Source: Verrucomicrobiales bacterium
GTDB lineage: Bacteria > Verrucomicrobiota > Verrucomicrobiia > Verrucomicrobiales > DEV007
Direction: 5' to 3'
Length of the DNA: 38,804 nt
Assembly: GCA_002696885.1 (NCBI GenBank)
Contig: NZSO01000026.1
Coordinates: 1-38,804 of the forward strand
Made by a program: the position numbers and the translations under genes. Positions within the stretch are counted from its first letter, which is position 1. Every line of letters begins with the position of its first letter. This document shows, in pieces, positions 26,349 through 33,711 of the stretch. The notes beneath the pieces were generated by a model. The model was not told the DNA's origin and did not search any database. It saw only the letters and a program-made list of their open reading frames with translations.

Positions 26349-26954
26349 ATGCAAGAAAATCTTCTCGAGTTATTTATTAAAAAGTTAAGCAAGCTCCCTG
26401 GTTTGGGACCGCGGTCAGGGAGGCGTCTTGCACTTCATTTAATAAAGGAAAAAGAAGACATTCTTCGGCCTTTGGCGCAAATCCTATTGGATGTAGATAA
26501 GTCGGTTGCGACATGTTCAATATGTGGAAATTATGATTTAGTTCAGCCTTGTCATATTTGCTCTAGTGTCAACCGTGATGAAACAACCCTTTGTCTGATC
26601 GCAACAGTTGAAGACTTATGGGCACTTGAAAGAGGGCAAACTTATAAAGGACACTATCATGTTTTGGGCGGGCTGCTATCGGCCTTGGATGGCGTAAGGC
26701 CAGAACACCTTGCAATTCCCTCTTTGAAAAAAAGGCTTGATGAGCATACATACAGTGAAATTATTTTTGCCCTTAGCCCAAGCTTGGAAGGGCAAACCAC
26801 TGCTTTCTATGTTCAAGATCAACTCAAGGATTATCCTATCCAGGTATCGCGTCTATCGTTTGGCTTACCAATGGGGGGGGAGTTGGATTATTTGGATGAA
26901 GGCACATTAACAACAGCTTTGAATGGGCGCGTTAAACTGGAGCAGAGACAATAG
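26349..26954 (+). CDS. recR: recombination mediator RecR
   Basis: A 201-residue RecR of normal length. With RecF/RecO it loads RecA onto gapped DNA. The helix-hairpin-helix LPGLGPRSGRRLALHL is at 16-31, the zinc motif uses C56, C59, C68 and C71, and a Toprim domain follows (TLCLIATVEDLWALER, then LGGLLSALDGVRPEHL). The last gene of the ffs-linked operon. The stop is one base before the next start. Confidence 0.98.
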   Translation: MQENLLELFIKKLSKLPGLGPRSGRRLALHLIKEKEDILRPLAQILLDVDKSVATCSICGNYDLVQPCHICSSVNRDETTLCLIATVEDLWALERGQTYKGHYHVLGGLLSALDGVRPEHLAIPSLKKRLDEHTYSEIIFALSPSLEGQTTAFYVQDQLKDYPIQVSRLSFGLPMGGELDYLDEGTLTTALNGRVKLEQRQ

Positions 26955-26955
26955 T

Positions 26956-28035
26956 ATGAAGGTTACACCATTAATTATAACAAAAGTAATTCAGGGAATT
27001 GGTTACTTAAGTTTGAACCGGCCTGCTGCTTTAAATGCTTTAAATCAAGAAATGGTTGATGCTATCCATTACTATCTTGATGAATGGGAGAAATCCGAAG
27101 ATGTAAATGTAGTGGTTTTAAAGAGCACATCTCCAAATTTCTTTTGCGCTGGTGGAGATATCAAAGCTCTTTACCATCATTATAAAAACAATGAACTTGC
27201 CACCATTGAAAAATTTTATACGCGTGAATATGCATTAAACCAAAAGCTATCTGCATATACAAAGCCTACCATTGCTATTGGTTCTGGGCTTGTTATGGGC
27301 GGTGGGCTTGGATTGGTACAGCAATGTGATTATCGACTTGTTACCGAAAATTCTGAATGGGCGATGCCAGAAACAGCCATTGGTTTTTTTCCAGATGTTG
27401 GTGCGATATGGTTTTTAAATAAGTGCCCGGGCTATACGGGTTGGCTGATGGCTTTAAGTGGGTGTAGAGCGAATGCTGCAGATATTATGTACACAGTGCT
27501 TGGCACACATTTTTTATCTTCTGAAACACTAGAGGTTTTTTATCAAGGTCTTGAAAAAGCACCAACACATACAGATGCACGCGCGTGTATTGATATCCTG
27601 CTTGAAAACATGTCAACCACACCCCAAATGGAAAGTCCAATCAGCCACTTCCGGCAAGAAATAGATACATTCTTATCAGAGGAGGATTTATCCATTTCTC
27701 TTAATGCTTTTGAGCTTTTGTTATCACAAAAGTTGGGAAAATCTGAAAAGCAATGGCTTGAGAATGTGGGCCAAGGGTTTGCAAATGCAAGCCCATTGAG
27801 TTTAGTTGTAACACATCAATATCTAAAAAAAATGAGGTCTGCTTCTTTAAGTGCTGTTTTTGAAACAGACCGTAAGCTGGCTAATTTATTTTTAGATCAT
27901 GGAGATTTTATTGAGGGTGTTCGTGCTAAATTGATTGATCGTGATGGTATGCCAAAATGGCTAAACGCTGATTTATACGACGTTTCTGTACAGGATTTGG
28001 AACCTTTTATGAATGCTTTAAATGAAAAAAATTGA
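26956..28035 (+). CDS. 3-hydroxyisobutyryl-CoA hydrolase-like crotonase
   Basis: A 359-residue member of the crotonase superfamily, in the ECH_2/HIBCH group (usual length about 350). HIBCH releases 3-hydroxyisobutyrate from its CoA ester in valine breakdown. Visible motifs are the oxyanion-hole segment NFFCAGGDIKAL (61-72), GSGLVMGGGLGL (109-120) and MPETAIGFFPDVG (137-149) with E139 and D147, the positions used for catalysis in HIBCH-type enzymes. I chose ATG 26956, directly after the recR stop, over an in-frame start 11 codons earlier inside recR. It overlaps the EamA gene by 14 bases. Another short 3-hydroxyacyl-CoA ester is possible as substrate. Confidence 0.85.
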   Translation: MKVTPLIITKVIQGIGYLSLNRPAALNALNQEMVDAIHYYLDEWEKSEDVNVVVLKSTSPNFFCAGGDIKALYHHYKNNELATIEKFYTREYALNQKLSAYTKPTIAIGSGLVMGGGLGLVQQCDYRLVTENSEWAMPETAIGFFPDVGAIWFLNKCPGYTGWLMALSGCRANAADIMYTVLGTHFLSSETLEVFYQGLEKAPTHTDARACIDILLENMSTTPQMESPISHFRQEIDTFLSEEDLSISLNAFELLLSQKLGKSEKQWLENVGQGFANASPLSLVVTHQYLKKMRSASLSAVFETDRKLANLFLDHGDFIEGVRAKLIDRDGMPKWLNADLYDVSVQDLEPFMNALNEKN

Positions 28036-28894
28036 TATTTTTATGGCTCTTTTGGTAGCGGCTTCGTGGGGGGTGAATGCGCCAATTGTGAAAATGACCC
28101 TTCAAGAAATGCCTCTCTTTTTCTTTTGTACGATTAGGTCTGCTATACTCTCACTTCTTTTGTTGGCTTGTTATAAAACAGTCTATTCTTATAAAGCAAT
28201 CATATCGTTTTCTTTTTTGCATGGACTTAAAATCTCTTTCCTTTATGGTTCTGTTTTCATTGGCCTGTCCGCGGGTTTGTCGACTGTGATTTTACAAACG
28301 CAGTCAATATTTGCTGTTTTACTAGCTGTTATTTTCTTTAGGGAGCGCATTTTTGCAAATCAAATAATTGGCTTACTTATATCGTTTTGTGGTGTTGCGT
28401 TGATTAGTCGTGAAGCTTTAAGCCTGGCAAGTTATCTTGGGTTTGCCTACGCGCTTTTATCGGCAGTAGCTGCAGGAGGCGCAATCATTACGCTTAGAAA
28501 TTATAAAAAAGTGAGTATTACACAAGGCCTCGCCTTTGTTGGATGGTTTAACCTTTTTTCAATTATCCCTTTCTTGATTATTTCTTTGATTTTTGAAGGT
28601 CTTCACCCATGGCAAAGCTTCTTTGAGATAATCACAAAAGCCCGTGTTTTGATTCTTTTATTGCTGGGAGCTTTAACCGTAATTTTTGCATATGTCTTTT
28701 TAGCTTTGGTTTTAGCGCGAAATGAAACCATTAAGGTTTCTGGATATTTGCTGTTAACGCCTGTATTTGGATTGCTTGCATCATACACATGTTTAAGCGA
28801 GGAATGTACGTCTTTAGCAATAATTGGCACAGGAATTATCATTGCAGGCCTTGCTATGAATCAAGGAGTATCTCTTAAAGGCATTAAGGGTTAG
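28022..28894 (+). CDS. EamA/DMT-family inner-membrane transporter
   Basis: A 290-residue membrane protein with about ten hydrophobic helices arranged as two EamA repeats (about 1-140 and 145-285), the normal size and plan for drug/metabolite transporters such as RhaT or YdcZ relatives. VAASWGVNAPIVK near the N-terminus matches the family start. These carriers export amino acids or metabolites, or import nucleotides or cofactors in intracellular bacteria. The substrate cannot be told. It overlaps the upstream hydrolase gene and its 3' end overlaps the convergent small gene by 11 bases. No terminator hairpin is visible. Confidence 0.9.
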   Translation: MKKIDIFMALLVAASWGVNAPIVKMTLQEMPLFFFCTIRSAILSLLLLACYKTVYSYKAIISFSFLHGLKISFLYGSVFIGLSAGLSTVILQTQSIFAVLLAVIFFRERIFANQIIGLLISFCGVALISREALSLASYLGFAYALLSAVAAGGAIITLRNYKKVSITQGLAFVGWFNLFSIIPFLIISLIFEGLHPWQSFFEIITKARVLILLLLGALTVIFAYVFLALVLARNETIKVSGYLLLTPVFGLLASYTCLSEECTSLAIIGTGIIIAGLAMNQGVSLKGIKG

Positions 28895-29159
28895 GGCAAT
28901 AGTTCTGACATTGCGATGAGAGCTTATACCACTCATTGTAACAATTTTTTGAAGAAGAGTCGCAAATGCTTCCAAAGGCGTTGTAGAGAACTTGTAGGCA
29001 ATAAGAATGACTAAACTGACAATTAGAACAGCCTGCGCCACAAAAAGTATTAATCACATTGAAGTCAGAAGTTTTATTTAAGGTTATGTGATTGATGGAT
29101 GCGGAAAAGCTTGTAATTGGGTATATTAAAGCAATCAATATTAAGCAGGTAAACTTCAA
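28884..29159 (-). CDS. small secreted cysteine-rich protein
   Basis: 91 residues, no family recognised. The N-terminus is a convincing signal peptide with cleavage likely near residue 20 (SFSA-S). The mature part of about 70 residues has eight cysteines at 40, 44, 47, 54, 66, 73, 84 and 88 (C-x3-C-x2-C-x6-C-x11-C-x6-C-x10-C-x3-C), enough for four disulfides. The start is TTG at 29159 with AGAGAT about 8 bases upstream. The 3' end overlaps the convergent EamA gene. The even number of cysteines and the signal peptide argue for a real gene. It could be an exported effector, inhibitor or toxin-like peptide, but function is unknown. Confidence 0.6.
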   Translation of the reverse strand: MKFTCLILIALIYPITSFSASINHITLNKTSDFNVINTFCGAGCSNCQFSHSYCLQVLYNAFGSICDSSSKNCYNEWYKLSSQCQNYCPNP

Positions 29160-29178
29160 CGAATGATCTCTTTTTTTG

Positions 29179-29784
29179 CTATCGTACCTCGAAAAGGGGA
29201 AGGCGTAAATTTATTCTCTCTTTATTCAGCATGTTTAGCAGAGGTTTTGTCTGTATGTATTGTTTAATTGAAGTGTTTTTTATGCATCTTACATAGAATA
29301 TGACAGGGCTGTTAGCCTTTCTAATTGGCAAAATCCGAAGTGATGTATGATCATGAGCCCATTTAATTTCTGTTTCTAAGCCTCCCCATTCAAAAGTTTG
29401 ACTTTTTCTCTTATCATTAAAGGTTTCTTGCGAGGTATATATCTTAATTTTTAATTTTTCCTGTATGGGTGGTTTTATTTCAGGCAGTATTGCTTTTGAG
29501 TGACTAAGATATGTTGTACTATTTAAGCTGTTAGGCTTTTTAAAATTAAAAAACTTATATGATATGGGGGCAAGCTGTGCACCAATCTTAACAGTTGGAG
29601 ATGGAATGATAATAGCAGATGGTTTTTTTAATTTTGCCTCAGCTCTTAAGGCGTAACGAGAAAGGGCGCGATCAATGCTTTGTTGAGATCGTTCAAGTAT
29701 TTTGCTTATTTCAGGTGCTTTAAATCCTTGCTGATAAAGCTTTTTAAGTTCTTTAACTTCGGATGTTTGCCAGTTTTTTCTCAT
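29179..29784 (-). CDS. unknown protein with N-terminal helix-turn-helix
   Basis: About 201 residues. The first ~45 (RKNWQTSEVKELKKLYQQGF, then APEISKILERSQQSIDRALS) form a trihelical DNA-binding unit of the SANT/Myb or GcrA-like kind: a W near the start, a helix, then an I-x3-L-x-RS-x2-SI-x2-AL recognition helix. The central part (60-115) is Pro/Ser rich and the C-terminal part (about 130-200) is mixed and basic. The ATG at 29784 begins exactly at the domain. A TTG 17 codons upstream (29835) is also possible, and neither start has a good SD. Not a standard GcrA. A transcription factor or phage-derived regulator is likely, but unproven. Confidence 0.68.
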   Translation of the reverse strand: MRKNWQTSEVKELKKLYQQGFKAPEISKILERSQQSIDRALSRYALRAEAKLKKPSAIIIPSPTVKIGAQLAPISYKFFNFKKPNSLNSTTYLSHSKAILPEIKPPIQEKLKIKIYTSQETFNDKRKSQTFEWGGLETEIKWAHDHTSLRILPIRKANSPVIFYVRCIKNTSIKQYIQTKPLLNMLNKERINLRLPLFEVR

Positions 29785-29886
29785 AACAATTTTGTTTTTA
29801 TTTTTATTATTTAAAAACCATTTGTTTTTTTTCAAGGGTGGGAAATGAGTATTTTCATTAATGAGGGATACAGGCTATATTAATGT

Positions 29887-30672
29887 ATGACTTGGTTGGC
29901 TGTGTCTTTTTTTATTTTCCTCACCTTCTTTACTGTAGAAGCGCGGTCAAAAGATCAGCTGACGTTCTCTGCTTACAGAATGCCTCCATATGCAAATGAT
30001 GTATCTTTAGGAGGTGGTGTTTTTTCCTTATTAATAAAAGAAGTTTTTCAGAAATATGGAATAGAAACAAAAATTAAATTTTTTTCAGATAATTCTTGGC
30101 AAGAACTATTGGGAAATCAAGAGGTTGTAGGACACTTCCCTGTAATTGATTTAAAAGATATTTCTACGGACTATCCATTAAGGACTCATGTTATGGATGC
30201 AAAACTTTATATATATAGGCAAGTATCTAATCCATTAGCCCTAAAAATAGCTGGTCGAAAACCTCTTACACTAAAGTCAAAAAAGCATGATCGTTTATGT
30301 GTTCCTCAATATATCGTTGATATCAAAGGTTTTGAGGATAAACTAGCTCAACATAAGATTGATTATGATGTTGCTTTAAATACAGGTGATTGTAAGGCGC
30401 GAATTATTAGCGGTCGCAATCAATCAATGATTAGTGATGAGTTGCATGGGCTCTCAATAGGCTTAAATGTTGATAAAGAAGATTTGTTACAACTTGAGAA
30501 GGAATCTGCCCCCTTTCTTGTTGTTGGTATGTATGTCATATTCAATGAAAGTATCCCAGGCATAGAGGGCTTTAAAGCTTTTTTTGATAGGGAGTTGGCT
30601 AAAATGAAAAGCAATTATGGCTTTAAAGATATTATGACACGCTTCAATGAGTATTGGAGTATTGTTTACTAG
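29887..30672 (+). CDS. periplasmic solute-binding protein, family 3-like
   Basis: A 261-residue protein with an N-terminal signal peptide (about 1-20, hydrophobic core AVSFFIFLTFFTV). The start of the mature part, LTFSAYRMPPYANDVSLGGG, followed by LIKEVFQKYGIETKIKFF, is the pattern of amino-acid-type SBP_bac_3 domains, and the length fits. No ABC permease or ATPase gene is next to it, so it may work with a remote transporter or be a stand-alone sensor or binding protein. A possible -10 (CTATAT, 29875-29880) lies very near the start, so the leader would be very short. The rpoH SD overlaps its stop codon. Confidence 0.78.
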   Translation: MTWLAVSFFIFLTFFTVEARSKDQLTFSAYRMPPYANDVSLGGGVFSLLIKEVFQKYGIETKIKFFSDNSWQELLGNQEVVGHFPVIDLKDISTDYPLRTHVMDAKLYIYRQVSNPLALKIAGRKPLTLKSKKHDRLCVPQYIVDIKGFEDKLAQHKIDYDVALNTGDCKARIISGRNQSMISDELHGLSIGLNVDKEDLLQLEKESAPFLVVGMYVIFNESIPGIEGFKAFFDRELAKMKSNYGFKDIMTRFNEYWSIVY

Positions 30673-30680
30673 GAGTAAAT

Positions 30681-31577
30681 ATGACGGCTGAAAAAATTAA
30701 TTACTTTCCATCTTCGGACACCCTTAATGATTATATTCGACAAACACAAAAGTTTCCAATGCTTGAGCCTGAAGAAGAATACACACTTGCTAAGCAGTGG
30801 GTGGAAAACGAAGATAAAGAAGCACGAAAAAAATTAATTGAGAGCCATCTTAGGCTTGTTGTTAAAATAGCTTCTGGCTATAGGGGATATGGATTACCTC
30901 TTTCGGATCTTATCGCAGAAGGTAATTTAGGCCTTTTGCAAGCAACAAATAAATTTGATCCAGAAATGGGGAACCGATTTTCTACTTATGCACAATGGTG
31001 GATTAAGGCAGCTATTCAGGACTATGTTTTGAAGTCTTGGTCGCTCGTGAAAATTGGTACAACAGCAGCGCAAAAAAAACTTTTTTTTGGATTGAAAAAA
31101 ATCAAACATGTTTTGAAAATCAGGGATGATGGAGATCTTCTAGATGAACATGCAGAGAAAATTGCAGCTGAGCTTGATGTGCCTATTGCAGAAGTTAAAT
31201 CTATGCAACAAAGAATACAGTCTCATGACTCATCACTTAACAAACCAATCAAAGAAGAAGCTGGCGCAGGAGAGTGGCAAGATTGGTTGGAGTCTGAAGA
31301 TTATAACCAGGAAGAAAACTTGATTTCATCCACAGATCAAAATAAAAAATCTGAGCTAGTTCACGAAGCTATAAAAGTGCTTAACCCGCGTGAAAAGCAA
31401 ATTGTTATTGCACGCAAACTGGAAGAGCCCCCTAAAAAACTTGAAGAATTAGCAACGCATTATCAGCTTTCAAAAGAAAGGGTGAGGCAAATTGAATTAA
31501 AAGCCATGCATAAATTGCATCATTTTTTAGAAAACCATTTAAAAGACAATGAAAATCTTAGATACCTTGTTGAATAA
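30681..31577 (+). CDS. rpoH: RNA polymerase sigma-32 factor RpoH
   Basis: A 298-residue sigma factor that directs transcription of heat-shock genes. Region 2 has LIESHLRLVVKIASGY, LIAEGNLGLLQATNKFDPE and FSTYAQWWIKAAIQDYVLKS. The RpoH box QKKLFFGLKKI begins at Q131. Region 4 has LNPREKQIVIARKL and LATHYQLSKERVRQIELKAM. AGGAG at 30671-30675 is 5 bases upstream of the ATG at 30681 and overlaps the stop of the upstream gene, so the two may be co-translated. Frames extending further upstream lack an SD. Confidence 0.97.
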   Translation: MTAEKINYFPSSDTLNDYIRQTQKFPMLEPEEEYTLAKQWVENEDKEARKKLIESHLRLVVKIASGYRGYGLPLSDLIAEGNLGLLQATNKFDPEMGNRFSTYAQWWIKAAIQDYVLKSWSLVKIGTTAAQKKLFFGLKKIKHVLKIRDDGDLLDEHAEKIAAELDVPIAEVKSMQQRIQSHDSSLNKPIKEEAGAGEWQDWLESEDYNQEENLISSTDQNKKSELVHEAIKVLNPREKQIVIARKLEEPPKKLEELATHYQLSKERVRQIELKAMHKLHHFLENHLKDNENLRYLVE

Positions 31578-31580
31578 CAA

Positions 31581-32597
31581 ATGTCTGACCTTCATTTAAA
31601 TAATGATTATGAAATTGATAGGCGATTAAAAACGATTGTTGAGCCTAAAAAAGATCAAACATTTTTAAAATATTTTCTAGGTTTCTCTGGTATTGCTTTT
31701 ATTATCATTTTGTTTGGAATGCTGTATTGGCAGTATAATGTCCAATCTTACAAACATAAATGTTTATCACAAAAGCTATACAGTGAAGAAAAGCTGAAAA
31801 ACTCTTATGATATCCCTGAACATAGGCCTGCACAACAAGAGGAGCAATCACTTGTTAATTATGGCAGGGATATTGAAACGCAAGAGAGTAAAATTATATT
31901 TAATGACCTTAATCCAATTATTAAAGATGTTATTAGTAAAAGAGAGAATACCTTTTCTCATTCAATAAAGTCATTCACTAGTGGGAAGACAAAAGGTGTA
32001 ACCCAGATCAATAAAAGTAAAAAATTAGCTCCAGCAAAAACAAAAATAGATGGAGTTGCTGTTTATGCTTCGTCAAAAAAGCAGTTGGAAAACCTGGCTA
32101 AATTAAATGAGCTTGTTAGGGTTATTGTTCCATTTGAAAAGCTGGATGATCCATTGTTTTTACAAGCTGTGAAAAAAAGTGGGCTTTTTATAATTGTTGA
32201 TATTCCTATGGAAGCAAAAACTGTGGTAAATAAAGTCGCTTTAAAAACAACCCTTGGAAGAGTGGGGGTAGAAAAGGTCATTAAAGATATACAAGCCAAA
32301 GTTCCTAAATTAGTGGGCATAAGCAACCGCATGGGGAGCAAGTTTTTAGGTGATAAGAAATCAGTTGAGGCTTTTATTGGAGCGCTTTCTAAGTATAAGC
32401 TCTTTTTTGTGCATCATCGTAATGGACCCTACAGAATAGACCAAGTAGCAAAAAATAATAACGTGCAAGTTTTCAATGCAAAATCTGTGAAAAATTCAGA
32501 GAAAATAAAGAAAAATAAGAATTTAGGGATGATGAATATTCTACCCTATTCAAAGAAAAATTTTGCATCAATAAAAACATTGAGCGCTGGTAAATGA
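31581..32597 (+). CDS. YibQ-like divergent polysaccharide deacetylase
   Basis: A 338-residue protein. The N-terminus is cytoplasmic (1-27), followed by one membrane helix (about 28-50), a low-complexity linker rich in Lys/Ser (about 55-155), and a C-terminal domain (about 158-315) in the periplasm. That domain matches divergent polysaccharide deacetylases (YibQ): VRVIVPFEKLD, FIIVDIPMEAK, LVGISNRMGSKFLGD and FFVHHRNGPY. Several positions that bind metal in true deacetylases differ, so catalysis is uncertain. YibQ genes usually sit with envC and ctp peptidase genes. Here it lies between rpoH and an RHH gene. It starts 3 bases after the rpoH stop and overlaps the next gene (ATGA). Confidence 0.75.
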   Translation: MSDLHLNNDYEIDRRLKTIVEPKKDQTFLKYFLGFSGIAFIIILFGMLYWQYNVQSYKHKCLSQKLYSEEKLKNSYDIPEHRPAQQEEQSLVNYGRDIETQESKIIFNDLNPIIKDVISKRENTFSHSIKSFTSGKTKGVTQINKSKKLAPAKTKIDGVAVYASSKKQLENLAKLNELVRVIVPFEKLDDPLFLQAVKKSGLFIIVDIPMEAKTVVNKVALKTTLGRVGVEKVIKDIQAKVPKLVGISNRMGSKFLGDKKSVEAFIGALSKYKLFFVHHRNGPYRIDQVAKNNNVQVFNAKSVKNSEKIKKNKNLGMMNILPYSKKNFASIKTLSAGK

Positions 32598-32848
32598 GCA
32601 AAGAAATTCTTCCAGATCATTTTCATGCAGAAATGATTGATAGCTTGCCTAAAAAACGATCTATCAACTTATATGGACACCCGACAAGTTTAACCATGGA
32701 GCCGTATTTTTGGAAACAGCTAAATCAAATTGCTATTGAAAAAGAAACCAGTGTGCAGAAAATTATAGAGGCCATTGACCAACTGCAACCTAGAAATCTC
32801 TCTGCTGCTTTAAGGGTTTATGTCTTGCTAGAAAAATCAAAAAGTTAG
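32594..32848 (+). CDS. ribbon-helix-helix (RHH_4) protein
   Basis: 84 residues. KRSINLYGHPTSLTMEPYFW followed by LNQIAIEKETSVQKIIEAID and NLSAALRVYVL matches the RHH_4 family, a small DNA-binding or regulatory domain almost restricted to alphaproteobacteria. The first strand (INLYGH) would contact DNA. ATG overlaps the stop of the upstream gene. Its target is unknown. It may be autoregulatory for the rpoH-linked operon. Confidence 0.85.
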   Translation: MSKEILPDHFHAEMIDSLPKKRSINLYGHPTSLTMEPYFWKQLNQIAIEKETSVQKIIEAIDQLQPRNLSAALRVYVLLEKSKS

Positions 32849-32923
32849 AATTGCCGGGTGTCTTCTCTGCAAGTGTTTATTTAGCGCTTGGTAATTTAGT
32901 AAAACTGAATTATTGTGCGACTT

Positions 32924-33628
32924 ATGCTAACGCAAAGACAACTTGAGCTCCTAAAGTTTATTCATAAATACTCAGGTCTTCATCATGTTTCCCCTAATTA
33001 TGATGAGATGAAAGAGCATTTAAACCTAAAATCAAAATCTGCGATTCACTCACTTGTTTCTGCCCTGGTTTCAAAAGGGTATTTAGAACGTTTACCAAAT
33101 CAAGCCCGCGCCCTCAGAATCGTTAGATTTCCTGAGGTGACGTCTCTTGACGGTCAACAAACTTTTAGGGGTGATAATGTGCTTGAAGGTGGTAAAGTAA
33201 GCGATACACTTAACATTAAAAATAATTCTCAAGTTCGCATCTCTTTTCATGGGCATATAGCAGCTGGAATGCCGCTCACTGTTTTTGAAAACCCTGAAGA
33301 GACCATCGAAATTCCCGATTCATTTGTTATGACAAGTGATAAAGATAATTATTTTGCGTTAAGAATTGTTGGACAGTCTATGATAGAGGCCGGAATTCTT
33401 GATGGTGATGTTGTTATTATGTTGAAAACCAGCAAGGTTGTGTCTGGTGATATTGTTGCTGCATTAATTGATTCTGATGAAGTTACGCTTAAACGGTTGC
33501 GAGTTTTAGACTCAGAAAGTGATAAAGTTTGCCTAGAAGCTGCGAATCGAGATTTTGTTGATCAGGTGTATCATTCATCACGTGTGATGATTATCGGCAA
33601 GTTAGCGCACTTAATTAGAAAATATTAG
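32924..33628 (+). CDS. lexA: SOS repressor LexA
   Basis: A 234-residue LexA of the alphaproteobacterial type. The winged helix-turn-helix occupies 1-70 (LTQRQLELLKFIHKYS, then LKSKSAIHSLVSAL as recognition helix, ending LPNQARALR). The self-cleavage bond is A114-G115 in HIAAGMP, with the catalytic S152 in VGQSM and K190 in VTLKRL, so it should be RecA-cleavable. The ATG at 32924 gives the standard MLT start. A GTG 3 codons earlier is in frame. The 75-base upstream gap has no GTTC-N7-GTTC box. TTTAG-N5-CTGAA at 32895-32909 is a near-palindrome that could be a site, on weak grounds. Confidence 0.97.
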   Translation: MLTQRQLELLKFIHKYSGLHHVSPNYDEMKEHLNLKSKSAIHSLVSALVSKGYLERLPNQARALRIVRFPEVTSLDGQQTFRGDNVLEGGKVSDTLNIKNNSQVRISFHGHIAAGMPLTVFENPEETIEIPDSFVMTSDKDNYFALRIVGQSMIEAGILDGDVVIMLKTSKVVSGDIVAALIDSDEVTLKRLRVLDSESDKVCLEAANRDFVDQVYHSSRVMIIGKLAHLIRKY

Positions 33629-33665
33629 AGGTAGAAACAAAGAAGAAAATATTTTCTTTTTGGTC

Positions 33666-33696
33666 TTGAGAAGCTTTTTGCTACTATTTTTATATT
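33666..33696 (+). promoter_or_regulatory. putative promoter of trkH
   Basis: TTGAGA (33666-33671) with TTTATA (33689-33694, 17-base spacer) or TATATT (33691-33696). Either choice would start the RNA only about 8-10 bases before the trkH start, giving an almost leaderless message. Confidence 0.4.
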
Positions 33697-33711
33697 AGAC
33701 ATACCTAGATT

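Noticed and set aside
31071..31088. Runs of eight A and eight T in rpoH, considered as a slippage site
   Set aside because: They encode the conserved RpoH box (QKKLFF), so the runs are explained by the protein, and there is no reason to expect a truncated product.
33643..33658. Perfect palindrome AAGAAAATATTTTCTT after lexA
   Set aside because: It is AT-only with no loop, so it cannot form a useful hairpin and is probably chance. At most a weak end signal for lexA.
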